A DNA stretch of 64,000 nucleotides, from assembly GCA_050944035.1 (NCBI GenBank), contig JBMNQH010000002.1:124001-188000 (forward strand). The letters are read 5' to 3'. The translations under genes and the position numbers were made by a program. This document shows, one piece after another, positions 25,463-34,534 of the stretch. Within the stretch, counting starts at the first letter, position 1. Each line of letters begins with the position of its first letter. The stretch is from JBMNQH01 sp050944035 (GTDB lineage Bacteria; Bacillota; Clostridia; Oscillospirales; Oscillospiraceae). The notes beneath the pieces are model-generated. The model saw nothing but the letters and a program-made list of their open reading frames with translations, made no database searches and had not been told where the DNA came from.

Positions 25463-26143
25463 TTACTCCTGCCCGCTCGGGAAGAATGGCCGCAATACCG
25501 ATGCAACCGCCGAAACCGGCATGGTTTGCAGATAGATGGTACCAGGTCCAGTAACCACAGTGTTGAACAGACCTTCCCCTCCAAAAAGCACATTTTTTAC
25601 ACCACGAACCTGCTGAATGTCTACCGTGCAGGTAGTGCTCATCGCCGCCAGATAACCAGTATCAACCAGAATGCTCTGGCCAGCTTTAAGATCATAGCGG
25701 ACAACGCTGCCGTCGATTTCGATAAACGCCTTTCCTCTCCCGGAAAGACGCTGCATAATAAACCCTTCGCCGCCAAAAAATCCAGCGCCGAATTTCTTTT
25801 GGAAAAACAGCGAAAGGGAAACCCCTGCTTCGCCGGCGAGAAATGCACTTTTCTGACAGACCCACTCCTGTCCGGGGGCAATGTCCAGCTCCATAATGGA
25901 TCCGGGAAAACTGGAGGCAAACGCGATCATTCCATGTCCGCCAACTGCGGTATAAACATTCTGAAAGGCCGCTTCACCAGCAACCAGCCTGGAAAACATT
26001 TTTCCAAGGCCGCCGCCGACCGTTTCCATCTGCATATTGGGACTCATCCAGCTCATAGATCCGCGCTCGGTAATCATGGACTCCCCAGATTCCAGCTGAC
26101 AGATGACAACAGGCAATGGCTCTCCTCTGATTTCATATTTCAT
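25463..26143 (-). CDS. AIM24/TIGR00266 family protein
   Basis: 226 residues of the AIM24 (TIGR00266) family, a trimeric beta-sandwich fold of unknown function in bacteria. Family hallmarks include ESMITERGSMSWMSPNM, a glycine-rich patch FGAGFFGGEGFIMQRLSG, and DTGYLAAM. SD AAGGAG lies before the ATG. It is divergent from the polysaccharide deacetylase and has a consensus sigma-A promoter. Cytosolic by sequence. Confidence 0.92.
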   Translation of the reverse strand: MKYEIRGEPLPVVICQLESGESMITERGSMSWMSPNMQMETVGGGLGKMFSRLVAGEAAFQNVYTAVGGHGMIAFASSFPGSIMELDIAPGQEWVCQKSAFLAGEAGVSLSLFFQKKFGAGFFGGEGFIMQRLSGRGKAFIEIDGSVVRYDLKAGQSILVDTGYLAAMSTTCTVDIQQVRGVKNVLFGGEGLFNTVVTGPGTIYLQTMPVSAVASVLRPFFPSGQE

Positions 26144-26179
26144 AACGGTTTCTCCTTTTCCTTAAAAACAATGCAATTT

Positions 26180-26208
26180 ATTATAAAATTTCCATGTTTT
26201 TCTGTCAA
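26180..26208 (-). promoter_or_regulatory. promoter of the AIM24 gene
   Basis: Perfect consensus on the minus strand: TTGACA (26203-26208), 17-base spacer, TATAAT (26180-26185). Confidence 0.85.
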
Positions 26209-26232
26209 TTTGTTTCCGTCATTTTTGTAGAT

Positions 26233-26246
26233 TTTAGAATTCTAAA
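26233..26246. promoter_or_regulatory. 14-bp palindrome between divergent promoters
   Basis: TTTAGAATTCTAAA is a perfect palindrome lying between the AIM24 promoter and the deacetylase promoter. Position suggests an operator for a dimeric regulator; no regulator can be named. Confidence 0.4.
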
Positions 26247-26259
26247 GCTGTCTCATATC

Positions 26260-26287
26260 TTGCTTTTCTAAAAGTTGATGGTAGAAT
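26260..26287 (+). promoter_or_regulatory. promoter of the polysaccharide deacetylase gene
   Basis: TTGCTT (26260-26265), 16-base spacer, TAGAAT (26282-26287). Confidence 0.5.
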
Positions 26288-26340
26288 AAAACCAACATAA
26301 AAACAGCTGGTTCTACAAAGAATGAACTCCAAAGGAGAGG

Positions 26341-27621
26341 ATGGATTTGAAACGTTTTTTGCTTTGTTCTGTTGCTTTAATACTACTTATAGCAGCAACT
26401 TCTGTGCCATTATTGAATATATCAGCATTTGCTTCATCCAATTGTGAAAAGTTACTGGCCCTGACATTTGATGACGGGCCTTCCAAATATACGGACACAT
26501 TGTTAGAGGGACTTGCAGAACGTGGAATCCATGCCACTTTTTTTATGCAGGGTTGCAACGCAGAGACTTATCCTGATACGGTCAAGCGTGCGTATGAGGA
26601 GGGACATCAGATTGCCAATCACACCTATAACCACCCTGCACTTACTTCTCTTTCTGTCTCTTCCATTCAAAATCAGATTAGTCAAACTGAGGGAATTTTA
26701 GATCGTGCCATCGGATATGATCTCAATTATATGGTACGGCCACCGTATGGTTCCTATAACGCTACGGTGCTGAGCGCAGTCGGCAATCCCTGTTTTTTCT
26801 GGACCATCGATCCCATGGATTGGTATTATTTAGATGAAACCGTCGTATACGATAATATTCTTGCAAATGCAGACGATGGCAGCATCATTCTCGTGCATGA
26901 TCTCTACCCTACCAGCGTGGCCGCCGCATTGGATGCCGTGGATACGCTGCAATCACAAGGTTATGAATTCGTCACCATAAACGAACTGTTTCGTCGCCGT
27001 GGAATTACACTGGATGAGGGATGCATTTACTTTTCCGGAATTGGGGAGACCACACTGCCGTCCATCTCTACACCGATCGTCCAACCGACAAATGTGGAAA
27101 ATGGCAAGCTGGTTTCCCTCTCTGAGGCAAATGGAGCGCCTGTCTATTATACAACCGACGGAAGCGATCCAACCCCAAACAGCATCCGGTATACAGAACC
27201 TCTTTACTTTACTGAGGAAACCACAGTGAAAGCCATTTCCGCTTACGATTTTAACGGGAGCCGTAGCGCCATTACAACGGAAACCATCTCCGTTCCACAG
27301 GCGGCCGCACCGGAATTATCACTTTCTGACCGGCTTCTCTCCATGTCCGCAAAAGAAGGCGCTGTGATTTATTATACAACGGATGGAAGTGATCCAACAT
27401 CCGGGGGCACCATGTACACTACGCCCTTTCCTGTAACTTCCGGTACCACCTATCGTGCGGTGGCACAAGTACCTGGAGAATCCACCAGTGAGGTTGTCCA
27501 GCTGACCACACCCAAACTACCATCTATATCTGATACTATGACCATGGATTGGTGTTATCCATCTGTGGTCATACCCCTGGTGTTATTGCTTCGTCATTTA
27601 CATATTTATGTAGAACCATAA
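26341..27621 (+). CDS. secreted polysaccharide deacetylase with chitobiase C-terminal-like repeats
   Basis: 426 residues. A hydrophobic N-terminus forms a signal peptide or anchor. The NodB deacetylase domain follows (about 40-220): TFDDGP, NHTYNHPAL (metal histidines), RPPYGSYN and a late LVHDLYP histidine. Then come two copies of a CHB_HEX_C-like module, marked by YYTTDGSDPT at about residues 270-280 and 340-350, which may bind sugar or act as spacer. Probably trims acetyl groups from wall glycans outside the cell. AAAGGAG ends only 3 bases before ATG 26341; an in-frame TTG at 26347 (then LKRFLLCS) has better spacing and may be the true start. Confidence 0.9.
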   Translation: MDLKRFLLCSVALILLIAATSVPLLNISAFASSNCEKLLALTFDDGPSKYTDTLLEGLAERGIHATFFMQGCNAETYPDTVKRAYEEGHQIANHTYNHPALTSLSVSSIQNQISQTEGILDRAIGYDLNYMVRPPYGSYNATVLSAVGNPCFFWTIDPMDWYYLDETVVYDNILANADDGSIILVHDLYPTSVAAALDAVDTLQSQGYEFVTINELFRRRGITLDEGCIYFSGIGETTLPSISTPIVQPTNVENGKLVSLSEANGAPVYYTTDGSDPTPNSIRYTEPLYFTEETTVKAISAYDFNGSRSAITTETISVPQAAAPELSLSDRLLSMSAKEGAVIYYTTDGSDPTSGGTMYTTPFPVTSGTTYRAVAQVPGESTSEVVQLTTPKLPSISDTMTMDWCYPSVVIPLVLLLRHLHIYVEP

Positions 27622-27723
27622 GGCCAAATGCACCAGCGAGGTTTTTCCTTGATTCTATACTTTCCAGCTGCCATATGCTATACTGATTGCAAGATTTGTC
27701 ACAGGAAAGGGGAATGCGATTTT

Positions 27724-28089
27724 ATGGAAAGACCAGAACTCCGGTTGCATCATATCGGCATCAACGTGGAAAATAAAGAGGCAGCACTCAAAGCTGTTGA
27801 ACAGCTCTGCACACTTTTTGATCTTGTACCCAACACGAAAAAATCCGGCTCTCCATTTGCAGGGGCAAATATTGAGGTTGTTCCCGGTGGCACTTGGGGA
27901 ACGCATGGTCATCTGGCCTTTTATGTCAAGGATATGCAGGCCGGTATTACTTATCTGGAAAACAAAGGACAGACTATCGTGTATGATTCCGCAAAATGCA
28001 ATCCTGACGGCAGCATTTATCTTGTTTATCTGGAACAGGAAATTGCCGGCTTTGCAATCCATCTGTTTAGTGATAAGCAGCAATCCTGA
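27724..28089 (+). CDS. VOC (glyoxalase-like) family protein
   Basis: 121 residues of the vicinal-oxygen-chelate fold: LRLHHIGINVENKEAALKAV at the start, GTHGHLAFYVKDMQAGITYL in the middle and the GFAIHLF strand at the end. It resembles the stand-alone or fused C-terminal VOC domain seen with KHG/KDPG aldolases in Clostridia; no aldolase is adjacent here. Function unknown. ATG 27724 follows AGGAAAGGGG at a slightly long spacing. A TGCTATACT extended -10 lies at 27676-27684. Confidence 0.8.
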   Translation: MERPELRLHHIGINVENKEAALKAVEQLCTLFDLVPNTKKSGSPFAGANIEVVPGGTWGTHGHLAFYVKDMQAGITYLENKGQTIVYDSAKCNPDGSIYLVYLEQEIAGFAIHLFSDKQQS

Positions 28090-28112
28090 CGGTTTCTCAT
28101 TCCAATGGTACA

Positions 28113-28156
28113 AAAAAGACAGCGGTGAAGTGATGACACTTCACCGCTGTCTTTTT
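28113..28156 (+). terminator. terminator after the VOC gene
   Basis: Twenty-base perfect arms around ATGA, ending in a T-run; symmetrical, so it could act both ways. Confidence 0.9.
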
Positions 28157-28342
28157 ATGATTTTTCTTGGGACCGATCATCGTAATTTATTTGGATATAC
28201 TGCAGCAATTGGCCATTCAATGCCTTATTTTCGTTTTCCAGACACTTCCATCCGTTTTTCAGCCCCAAACGCATATTCTTCTGTTGTCTGCAAACACTAG
28301 TTCCACAAACGATTTTTAACAGATAAGGGAGAGATTATCTAT

Positions 28343-28885
28343 ATGAAAGCAACTGGGATTGTGAGAAGAATTGACGATTTGGGTCGAGTTGTAATCCCCA
28401 AGGAAATCCGCCGCACGCTTCGCATCCGCGAAGGGGATCCACTCGAAATCTATACAGAAAATGACGGCGAGGTCATCTTTAAAAAATATTCCCCTATGGG
28501 CGATTTATCCGAGTTCGCAACACTGATCTGCGAATCTCTTCACAAGACCACCGGTGCAACCGCCGCTGTCTGTGACCGTGATGTCATCATCGCAGCCTCC
28601 GGTTCAAACCGTCGGGAGTTGATGAATCGCCACATCAGTCCCGAATTGGAACAGATTATGGAACATCGCAGCGTGTACCAGCAGGAAACTGCAGGAACAC
28701 GGTTGCCTGTAATTGCAGACGACGAACACAGCTGGGCTGCTGTCGCGGCTCCCATCATCGCCGGCGGTGATCTTCTTGGCTGTGTCCTGTTTGTCGGCTC
28801 GGAAAATGCCCCGCTCCCCGGCGATGTGGAACACAAACTGGCACAAACAGTCGCCGGATTTCTCGGAAAACAGATGGAATCTTAA
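28343..28885 (+). CDS. spoVT: stage V sporulation protein T
   Basis: 180-residue transcription regulator of late forespore genes. The N-terminal AbrB-type swapped-hairpin DNA-binding domain reads MKATGIVRRIDDLGRVVIPK then EIRRTLRIREGDPLEIY; the C-terminal two thirds form the GAF-like domain (ATLICESLHKTTGATAAVCD and PIIAGGDLLGCVLFVG). The length matches B. subtilis SpoVT (178). SD AAGGGAGAG precedes the ATG. This is the strongest sign in the window that the organism forms endospores. Single gene with a good terminator. Confidence 0.95.
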   Translation: MKATGIVRRIDDLGRVVIPKEIRRTLRIREGDPLEIYTENDGEVIFKKYSPMGDLSEFATLICESLHKTTGATAAVCDRDVIIAASGSNRRELMNRHISPELEQIMEHRSVYQQETAGTRLPVIADDEHSWAAVAAPIIAGGDLLGCVLFVGSENAPLPGDVEHKLAQTVAGFLGKQMES

Positions 28886-28909
28886 AGAAATGTCTCTGTA
28901 CACTATTAG

Positions 28910-28946
28910 AACCCGACACGGTAAAATTCTGTGTCGGGTTTTTTCA
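28910..28946 (+). terminator. spoVT terminator
   Basis: AACCCGACAC pairs with GTGTCGGGTT around an 11-base loop and runs into TTTTTT. Confidence 0.9.
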
Positions 28947-29093
28947 TTTTTTCCTTCTTCTCCCTGCTAAAAATCCCCCATTCTTCTACACAACATCCTA
29001 TCATTTCCCAAACATTTCATTTATTAAGATATCTAAATATTTTCTTAAAAATATCTAAATTTTCATTTTATACACTTTTTCTTTTATTACTTC

Positions 29094-29102
29094 TGCTATA
29101 AT
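29094..29102 (+). promoter_or_regulatory. extended -10 of the betaine transporter operon
   Basis: TGCTATAAT at 29094-29102, about 90 bases before the start; no good -35 seen, as is usual for extended -10 promoters. Confidence 0.55.
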
Positions 29103-29193
29103 AGATTTGATTTTTTGTATTTTCGTTACCGTCTTTTTACGATTTTCACAATGAAAGACAGATACAAGAGTCAAAAGGAGAAAGGAGTTGCAG

Positions 29194-31086
29194 ATGAACA
29201 AGAAAAGGACAAGATGGTGTATCGCGATCGTACTTGTAATCGCCGCCATCCTGGGACTATACCTGTCCAATTGCGCCGCAAAGGAAGAACGAGGAACCAT
29301 TACCTTCGCCAATGCCGGTTGGGATTCCAGCCGATTTCATAACGCAGTAGCCGGCCTGATTGCAGAGGAAGGTTACGGCTATACCTGGACGGAAACCAGC
29401 GGCAGCAGCACTGTGTTGGCCGAAGGTATGAAAAAAAATGAAATTGATATCAATATGGAGACGTGGAGTGACAATCTGGCCACCTATGAACCCGATATCA
29501 AAAACGGTTCTTATCAAGAACTGGGTACAAACTTCGACGACAACATCCAAGGATTTTACGTGCCGCGGTATGTCATTGAAGGGGATGCGGAACGGGGCAT
29601 CGAGCCCATGGCTCCGGATTTGAAAACTGTAGAAGATTTGCGGCAATATGCGAATCTCTTTGTAGATGAAGAGGATCCCGGACGGGGGCGTTTGTACGGT
29701 GCAATTCCCGGCTGGGAAATTGACACCGTTTTGTATAACAAGTACTTATACTATGGTCTGGATGAAACATATAATTATTTCCGCTCCGGATCGGATGCGT
29801 CTCTTTCGGCGGCGATTTCCTCCGCCTATGAAAAAGGCGAACCCATCGTCACCTATTACTGGGATCCAACCTGGCTACTGGGTAAATATGATATGATCCT
29901 TCTAGAGGATGCGCCTTATGAGCCCGTGGGGTTCAAAGAGGGAAAGACGGCCTGTCCTTCTGTAAATGTCACCGTCACTGTCAGCAATACATTTCAGGAA
30001 CAAAACAAGGACTTCTGTGAATTTCTAAGCAACTATCACACTTCCAGTGCTTTGACCAGCGAAGCCCTGGCCTATATGCAGGATACCGGAGCCGACTACA
30101 ATGAAACCGCTCGTTGGTTTCTGAAGGAACATCCGGAGCTGCTGGAACAGTGGCTATCCGGAAAACGACTTGAAGCGGTCCAGAATGCTCTGGCCGGCAA
30201 ACAGGCCGAACTCAACGCCAGCTGGTTGAAGGAATTTCCTTTTGCGTTAAATATCGATAAGACGGCAATCGACGACGCGGTCCGTTCCTTCAGCACAAAG
30301 ACCAGCGGTTTCTTCGGTGCGATTAAGAATGGTTTGACCGCATTCATTACTGCAATCCAAACCGTACTGGATTTCATCCCCTGGTGGCTTCTGATTATTT
30401 TGGTGTTTCTAGGCGGATGGCAGCTGTGTGGTGGGCTGCGAAACGGTATTTTCTATACCATTATGCTGTTTTTGGTCGGTGTGTTCGGGCTCTGGGATCT
30501 TATGAATGAAACCCTAGCCATTGTCCTCGCCAGTGTAATTATTTCTTTGATATTGGGACTTCCAATCGGCGTATTGGTTTCCTCCAGTGAAATGGCGAAC
30601 CGAATCATACGCCCCATCCTTGACACAATGCAGACCATGCCGGTATTCGTTTATTTAATTCCCGCAATTCTGTTTTTCGGTCTGGGCAAAGCACCCGCTG
30701 TTATTGCAACCACTATTTATGCAATCGTTCCCGTTATCCGTCTGACCAGCCACGGCATTCGGCAGGTAGACAGGGAAGTTGTGGAAGCCGCGAGAAGTTT
30801 TGGCTGTACCCGAAAACAGCTGCTGTTAAAAGTACAGATTCCTCAAGCAATGCCCACGATTATGACGGGTATTAACCAGACCATGATGATGGCCATGGCA
30901 ATGGTTGTCACCTGCTCGATGATCGGTGCAGCGGGTCTCGGCATGGAGGTTCTGGTCAGCGTCAACCGTATCGAAATTGGACGCGGTATCATCGCCGGTA
31001 CCGCCGTGGTCATCGTGGCCATTCTGATGGACCGCATCACGCAGGGCTTTGCCCACAGAAGCGAGGAGAAACGTCATGGAAAATAA
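29194..31086 (+). CDS. glycine betaine/carnitine ABC transporter, binding protein fused to permease
   Basis: 630 residues with a substrate-binding protein first and the permease second. After an N-terminal membrane or lipid anchor (Cys near residue 28), residues about 35-300 are an OpuAC-like binding domain (FANAGWDSSRFHNAVAGLIA, ETWSDN, YYWDPTWLLGKYD with the aromatic cage). A linker leads to a six-segment permease from about 390 (LGLPIGVLVSSSEMANRIIR, then RQVDREVVEAARSFGCTRKQ, the ATPase-coupling loop). In known OpuABC fusions the binding domain is at the C-terminus, so the order is reversed here. ATG 29194 follows AAAGGAG; the TTG at 29188 abuts the SD. Overlaps opuAA by 11 bases. Confidence 0.9.
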   Translation: MNKKRTRWCIAIVLVIAAILGLYLSNCAAKEERGTITFANAGWDSSRFHNAVAGLIAEEGYGYTWTETSGSSTVLAEGMKKNEIDINMETWSDNLATYEPDIKNGSYQELGTNFDDNIQGFYVPRYVIEGDAERGIEPMAPDLKTVEDLRQYANLFVDEEDPGRGRLYGAIPGWEIDTVLYNKYLYYGLDETYNYFRSGSDASLSAAISSAYEKGEPIVTYYWDPTWLLGKYDMILLEDAPYEPVGFKEGKTACPSVNVTVTVSNTFQEQNKDFCEFLSNYHTSSALTSEALAYMQDTGADYNETARWFLKEHPELLEQWLSGKRLEAVQNALAGKQAELNASWLKEFPFALNIDKTAIDDAVRSFSTKTSGFFGAIKNGLTAFITAIQTVLDFIPWWLLIILVFLGGWQLCGGLRNGIFYTIMLFLVGVFGLWDLMNETLAIVLASVIISLILGLPIGVLVSSSEMANRIIRPILDTMQTMPVFVYLIPAILFFGLGKAPAVIATTIYAIVPVIRLTSHGIRQVDREVVEAARSFGCTRKQLLLKVQIPQAMPTIMTGINQTMMMAMAMVVTCSMIGAAGLGMEVLVSVNRIEIGRGIIAGTAVVIVAILMDRITQGFAHRSEEKRHGK

Positions 31087-32305
31087 CGCCATTCTTCGAC
31101 TGGAGCATGTATCCAAGCTATACGGCGCCAACAAAGCAGAGGCCATGCGCCTTCTGGAACAGGGCGCTTCCAAAGATGAAGTCAAACAGAGAACCGGTGT
31201 CACGGCTGCGCTCTGGGATGTCAGCTGTGAGGTCCGCCGGGGAGAAATTTTGGTTATCATCGGTCTTTCCGGCAGCGGAAAATCCACACTGGTGCGCTGT
31301 CTCAACCTTTTGCATCGGCCCAGCAGCGGGGAAATCTGGTTTGAAAACAGCAACATCGGACTCCTGAACAAAAACGAACTGCTCGACTATCGTCGGCAAC
31401 GGATTTCGATGGTGTTTCAGAGCTTCGCCCTGATGAATCATCGTGATGTGATCGGCAATGTTGCATTCGGTCTGGAGATCCGCGGTGTTCCCACCATCGA
31501 ACGTGAAAAAAAAGCGATGGAAATCATTCGAATGGTTGGTCTTGAGGGCTGGGAACGACAGCCTGTCACCAGTCTGTCGGGCGGTATGCGACAGCGTGTC
31601 GGCCTTGCACGCGCGCTGGCCAATGATCCTGAGATTCTACTGATGGACGAGGCCTTTTCCGCACTGGATCCACTGGTTCGTTCTGATATGCAGTTTGAAC
31701 TGATGCGCATTCAACGTCGGTTGGGCAAAACCATTGTTTTCATTACGCACGACATGGATGAGGCATTTAAGCTGGGCGACCGCGTGGCCATCATGCAGGA
31801 TGGCCGGTTGATCCAGATTGATACGCCCGAGGAGATGAGTACCCATCCTGCCAATGAATATGTCCGCCGTTTTATCGGCAGCGCAGACCGTTCAAAGGTT
31901 CTGAAGGCTAGCAATATCATGGTCACGCCAGACTGTCTGGTTCGTCTCAGTGAAGGTCCGCTGCAAGCAGTAAAAGAGATGCGCCGCGCCGGCGTGTCCT
32001 CTGCCTTTGTACTGGGAGATAAAATGAATCTTGTCGGTCTGCTCACGGTTGACGGCGCCATTGCAGGAATTCGAGAGCAGATGGGCATTGCAGACAAAAT
32101 GCTGACCGATCTGCCTACCACGGATCCGGACACTCTGGTCAGTGATATTCTACCCATTGCAACAGAAACCCGCTTTCCCATCAGCGTCATTTCAAAAGAC
32201 GGTTCCTTCGAAGGCATTGTCACCAAGGCTTCTGTTCTGTCCTGCTTTGTCGAGGCAGAAGAGAAAGAAGGATCGGAAGACTTTGACAGTGAAGCAAATA
32301 AATAG
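31076..32305 (+). CDS. opuAA: glycine betaine ABC transporter ATP-binding protein
   Basis: 409 residues. Walker A GLSGSGKST, the ABC signature LSGGMRQRVGLARAL and Walker B ILLMDEAFSALDP identify the ATPase; the early insert NKAEAMRLLEQGASKDEVKQ is typical of quaternary amine transporters (ProV/OpuAA). The C-terminal part from about residue 280 holds paired CBS domains, which sense ionic strength in OpuA, so the system is likely an osmotically gated betaine importer. The ATG lies within the 3' end of the fused binding protein-permease gene, ensuring coupled synthesis. A weak-stem terminator follows. Confidence 0.94.
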   Translation: MENNAILRLEHVSKLYGANKAEAMRLLEQGASKDEVKQRTGVTAALWDVSCEVRRGEILVIIGLSGSGKSTLVRCLNLLHRPSSGEIWFENSNIGLLNKNELLDYRRQRISMVFQSFALMNHRDVIGNVAFGLEIRGVPTIEREKKAMEIIRMVGLEGWERQPVTSLSGGMRQRVGLARALANDPEILLMDEAFSALDPLVRSDMQFELMRIQRRLGKTIVFITHDMDEAFKLGDRVAIMQDGRLIQIDTPEEMSTHPANEYVRRFIGSADRSKVLKASNIMVTPDCLVRLSEGPLQAVKEMRRAGVSSAFVLGDKMNLVGLLTVDGAIAGIREQMGIADKMLTDLPTTDPDTLVSDILPIATETRFPISVISKDGSFEGIVTKASVLSCFVEAEEKEGSEDFDSEANK

Positions 32306-32314
32306 ACAAATCCG

Positions 32315-32350
32315 AAAAGACGGTACTTCAGTTGGAGTATCGTCTTTTTA
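32315..32350 (+). terminator. opuAA terminator
   Basis: AAAAGACGGTACT pairs with AGTATCGTCTTTT (one G-U) and leads into TTTTTATTT. Confidence 0.85.
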
Positions 32351-32515
32351 TTTCTCTCAGGACAAACTGTCAGACAGAGCAAACAGAAAGTCTCATCACT
32401 TTTTTAGCGTTCAATCTGATCGTTTTGTCCGTTTTATAGTACATATGGCCTGTTATCCTAAAGAAAAAAAGAGAAGTACTTACTAAACACAGTCTTTGTA
32501 AAGGAAAGGTGCAAT

Positions 32516-32884
32516 ATGAAGGAACGATATGTTACCGTTACAGGCTTTCAGTATTACTACGACAAACAGCCGTTTTCTATCGGTAATTTGATCCGATGTC
32601 AGAAGGAACCAGAAAATCCCCACGACAGTGAGGCCATCCGATGCAGTCTTCCCATGATTGGTACCGTAGGATATCTGGCAAACAGCCCGCGAACGGTGGC
32701 CGGTGGAACCATGAGTGCAGGGCGGATCTATGATCACGTCAAAAAACGCTTTCATGTCCGCGTCATGTTCACGACTACTACAAAAATCATCTGCAAATTA
32801 GAACTTGGTGACCGGCAAAAACTGGAACAGGAACTGAATAATCAGATGCACAAACATTGGGAGGACGAGAACTGGACGGACTAA
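32516..32884 (+). CDS. HIRAN-domain protein
   Basis: 122 residues. VTGFQYYYDKQPF, LIRCQKEPENPHDSEAIRC and GTVGYLANSPRTV follow the HIRAN pattern (EP-x-NP-x-D-x-A-I and VGYL), a fold that binds DNA 3' ends in HLTF/Rad5-type helicases. Here it stands alone with a charged tail. In bacteria such small HIRAN proteins are of unknown role, possibly DNA repair or mobile-element linked. SD AAAGGAAAGGTG precedes ATG 32516. Single gene between terminators. Confidence 0.75.
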   Translation: MKERYVTVTGFQYYYDKQPFSIGNLIRCQKEPENPHDSEAIRCSLPMIGTVGYLANSPRTVAGGTMSAGRIYDHVKKRFHVRVMFTTTTKIICKLELGDRQKLEQELNNQMHKHWEDENWTD

Positions 32885-32903
32885 AATACGAACATATCCT
32901 ATA

Positions 32904-32946
32904 ACAAAGCGCGGTACAAAAGTTTTGTACCGCGCTTTGTTTTCTC
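32904..32946 (+). terminator. terminator after the HIRAN gene
   Basis: Eighteen-base perfect arms (ACAAAGCGCGGTACAAAA and complement) separated by one base, followed by TTTT. Confidence 0.9.
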
Positions 32947-32973
32947 CTTCCCAAACAGGGAAAGCCGGATAAA

Positions 32974-32996
32974 ACCGTTGCGAGAACGGTCTTTTT
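32974..32996 (+). terminator. small hairpin with T-tract before glyS
   Basis: ACCGTT and AACGGT pair around GCGAG and run into CTTTTT. It lies upstream of the likely glyS -10 (TATAAT, 33013-33018), so it probably backs up the preceding terminator and is not an attenuator. Confidence 0.5.
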
Positions 32997-33091
32997 GTGA
33001 TAGTCTTATTTTTATAATGGATATGTATAGCCGTTAGCCGATTATTTTATAACATTTCTGCGGCCGCCAGCCGCGGGAACAGGAGGAAATT

Positions 33092-34522
33092 ATGCTGAAA
33101 AATACAGAAAAAACAATGGATAAAATTGTATCGCTGTGTAAAAACCGTGGATTTGTATATTCCGGCAGCGAGATCTACGGCGGCCTTGCAAACACCTGGG
33201 ACTATGGTCCGCTCGGTGTGGAACTGAAAAACAATGTCAAAAAAGCATGGTGGAAGAAATTCGTTCAGGAAAATCCCTACAACGTTGGTCTCGACGCCGC
33301 CATTCTTATGAACCCACAGGTGTGGGTTGCCTCCGGCCATGTTGCAACCTTTAACGATCCGCTGATTGACTGCAAGTGCTGCAAAATGCGCCACCGCGCC
33401 GACAAACTGGTCGAAGCATGGAACAAGGAACAGAATATTACCGACGTTAACGTCGAAGCCATGGACAATGACGCACTGATCGCTTACATCCGCGAAAAGG
33501 CAATCACCTGCCCCGGCTGCGGCAAATCCGATTTTACCGATATCCGCAAGTTTAACCTGATGTTCAAAACCTTCCAGGGCGTCAATGAGGACACTGCCTC
33601 CACGGTTTATCTGCGTCCGGAAACAGCACAGGGTATCTTTGTCAACTTCCAGAACATCCAGCGCACTACACGCCGGAAACTGCCGTTTGGCGTTTGTCAG
33701 GTTGGTAAGAGCTTCCGTAACGAGATCACCCCGGGAAACTTCACATTCCGCACCCGTGAGTTCGAGCAGATGGAACTGGAGTTCTTCTGCAAGCCCGGCA
33801 CAGAACTCGACTGGTTTGTATACTGGAAAAATTATTGCCATCAGTGGCTGCTCAGCCTGAACATGACCGCAGAAAATCTCCGTCTGCGCGATCACGAGCA
33901 GGAGGAGCTGTCCCACTACTCCAATGCAACCACCGACTTTGAATTTATGTTCCCCTTTGGCTGGGGTGAGCTCTGGGGCGTTGCTTCCCGTACAGACTTT
34001 GACCTGACCGCACATCAGACCACATCCGGAAAAGATCAGACCTACTTCGATCAGGAAACCAACGAACACTACATTCCCTATGTCGTAGAGCCATCCCTCG
34101 GTGCAGACCGCGTTACGCTTGCATTCCTTGTCGACGCCTACGATGAAGAAGTTGTTGGTCAGGATAAGAAGGGCAACGACGATATTCGTACGGTTCTCCG
34201 TCTGCATCCTGCACTCGCTCCCTTTAAGTGCGCAGTTCTGCCGCTTTCCAAGAAGCTGAGCGGGAAGGCACAGGAACTCTATGCTGATCTGTCCAAGGAA
34301 TTTATGGTTGACTTTGACGATGCAGGCTCCATCGGAAAGCGGTATCGCCGCCAGGACGAAATCGGCACACCTTACTGCATTACCGTAGACTTTGACACCG
34401 TCGGCGATGGGACGACCCCCGCTGACAACTGTGTTACCATCCGCGAGAGAGATTCCATGGAACAGGTTCGTATTCCCATCGATGAAGTAAAAGCATATCT
34501 CCGCGAAAAAATCGCGTTCTAA
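33092..34522 (+). CDS. glyS: glycyl-tRNA synthetase, homodimeric type
   Basis: Charges tRNA-Gly. The 476-residue single-chain alpha2 enzyme (GlyQS type, as in B. subtilis) has class II motifs: [18 protein letters not shown] near the start, the motif 2 region [20 protein letters not shown], and motif 3 around [16 protein letters not shown]. The C-terminal anticodon domain ends [23 protein letters not shown] lies 6 bases before the ATG. TATAAT at 33013-33018 implies a leader of about 70 bases, too short for a T-box riboswitch, which often precedes this gene in Firmicutes. The LTA-synthase-like gene follows after 12 bases. Confidence 0.97.
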   Translation: MLKNTEKTMDKIVSLCKNRGFVYSGSEIYGGLANTWDYGPLGVELKNNVKKAWWKKFVQENPYNVGLDAAILMNPQVWVASGHVATFNDPLIDCKCCKMRHRADKLVEAWNKEQNITDVNVEAMDNDALIAYIREKAITCPGCGKSDFTDIRKFNLMFKTFQGVNEDTASTVYLRPETAQGIFVNFQNIQRTTRRKLPFGVCQVGKSFRNEITPGNFTFRTREFEQMELEFFCKPGTELDWFVYWKNYCHQWLLSLNMTAENLRLRDHEQEELSHYSNATTDFEFMFPFGWGELWGVASRTDFDLTAHQTTSGKDQTYFDQETNEHYIPYVVEPSLGADRVTLAFLVDAYDEEVVGQDKKGNDDIRTVLRLHPALAPFKCAVLPLSKKLSGKAQELYADLSKEFMVDFDDAGSIGKRYRRQDEIGTPYCITVDFDTVGDGTTPADNCVTIRERDSMEQVRIPIDEVKAYLREKIAF

Positions 34523-34534
34523 TGGGATAAAAAT

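Larger units (their letters stand above)
28886..29193. other. AT-rich intergenic region
   Basis: Holds the spoVT terminator and the extended -10 of the betaine transporter operon. Between them is strongly AT-rich sequence (about 28970-29090) with two ATATCTAAAT-like repeats near 29025-29060; nothing else was seen. Confidence 0.6.

Noticed and set aside
29010..29065. Repeat array in the AT-rich leader of the betaine operon
   Set aside because: Only two loose ATATCTAAAT-like copies occur; this is within chance for such AT-rich sequence.
33000..33091. T-box riboswitch before glyS
   Set aside because: The likely -10 at 33013 leaves a leader of about 70 bases, too short, and no specifier-stem or T-box core sequence is visible.
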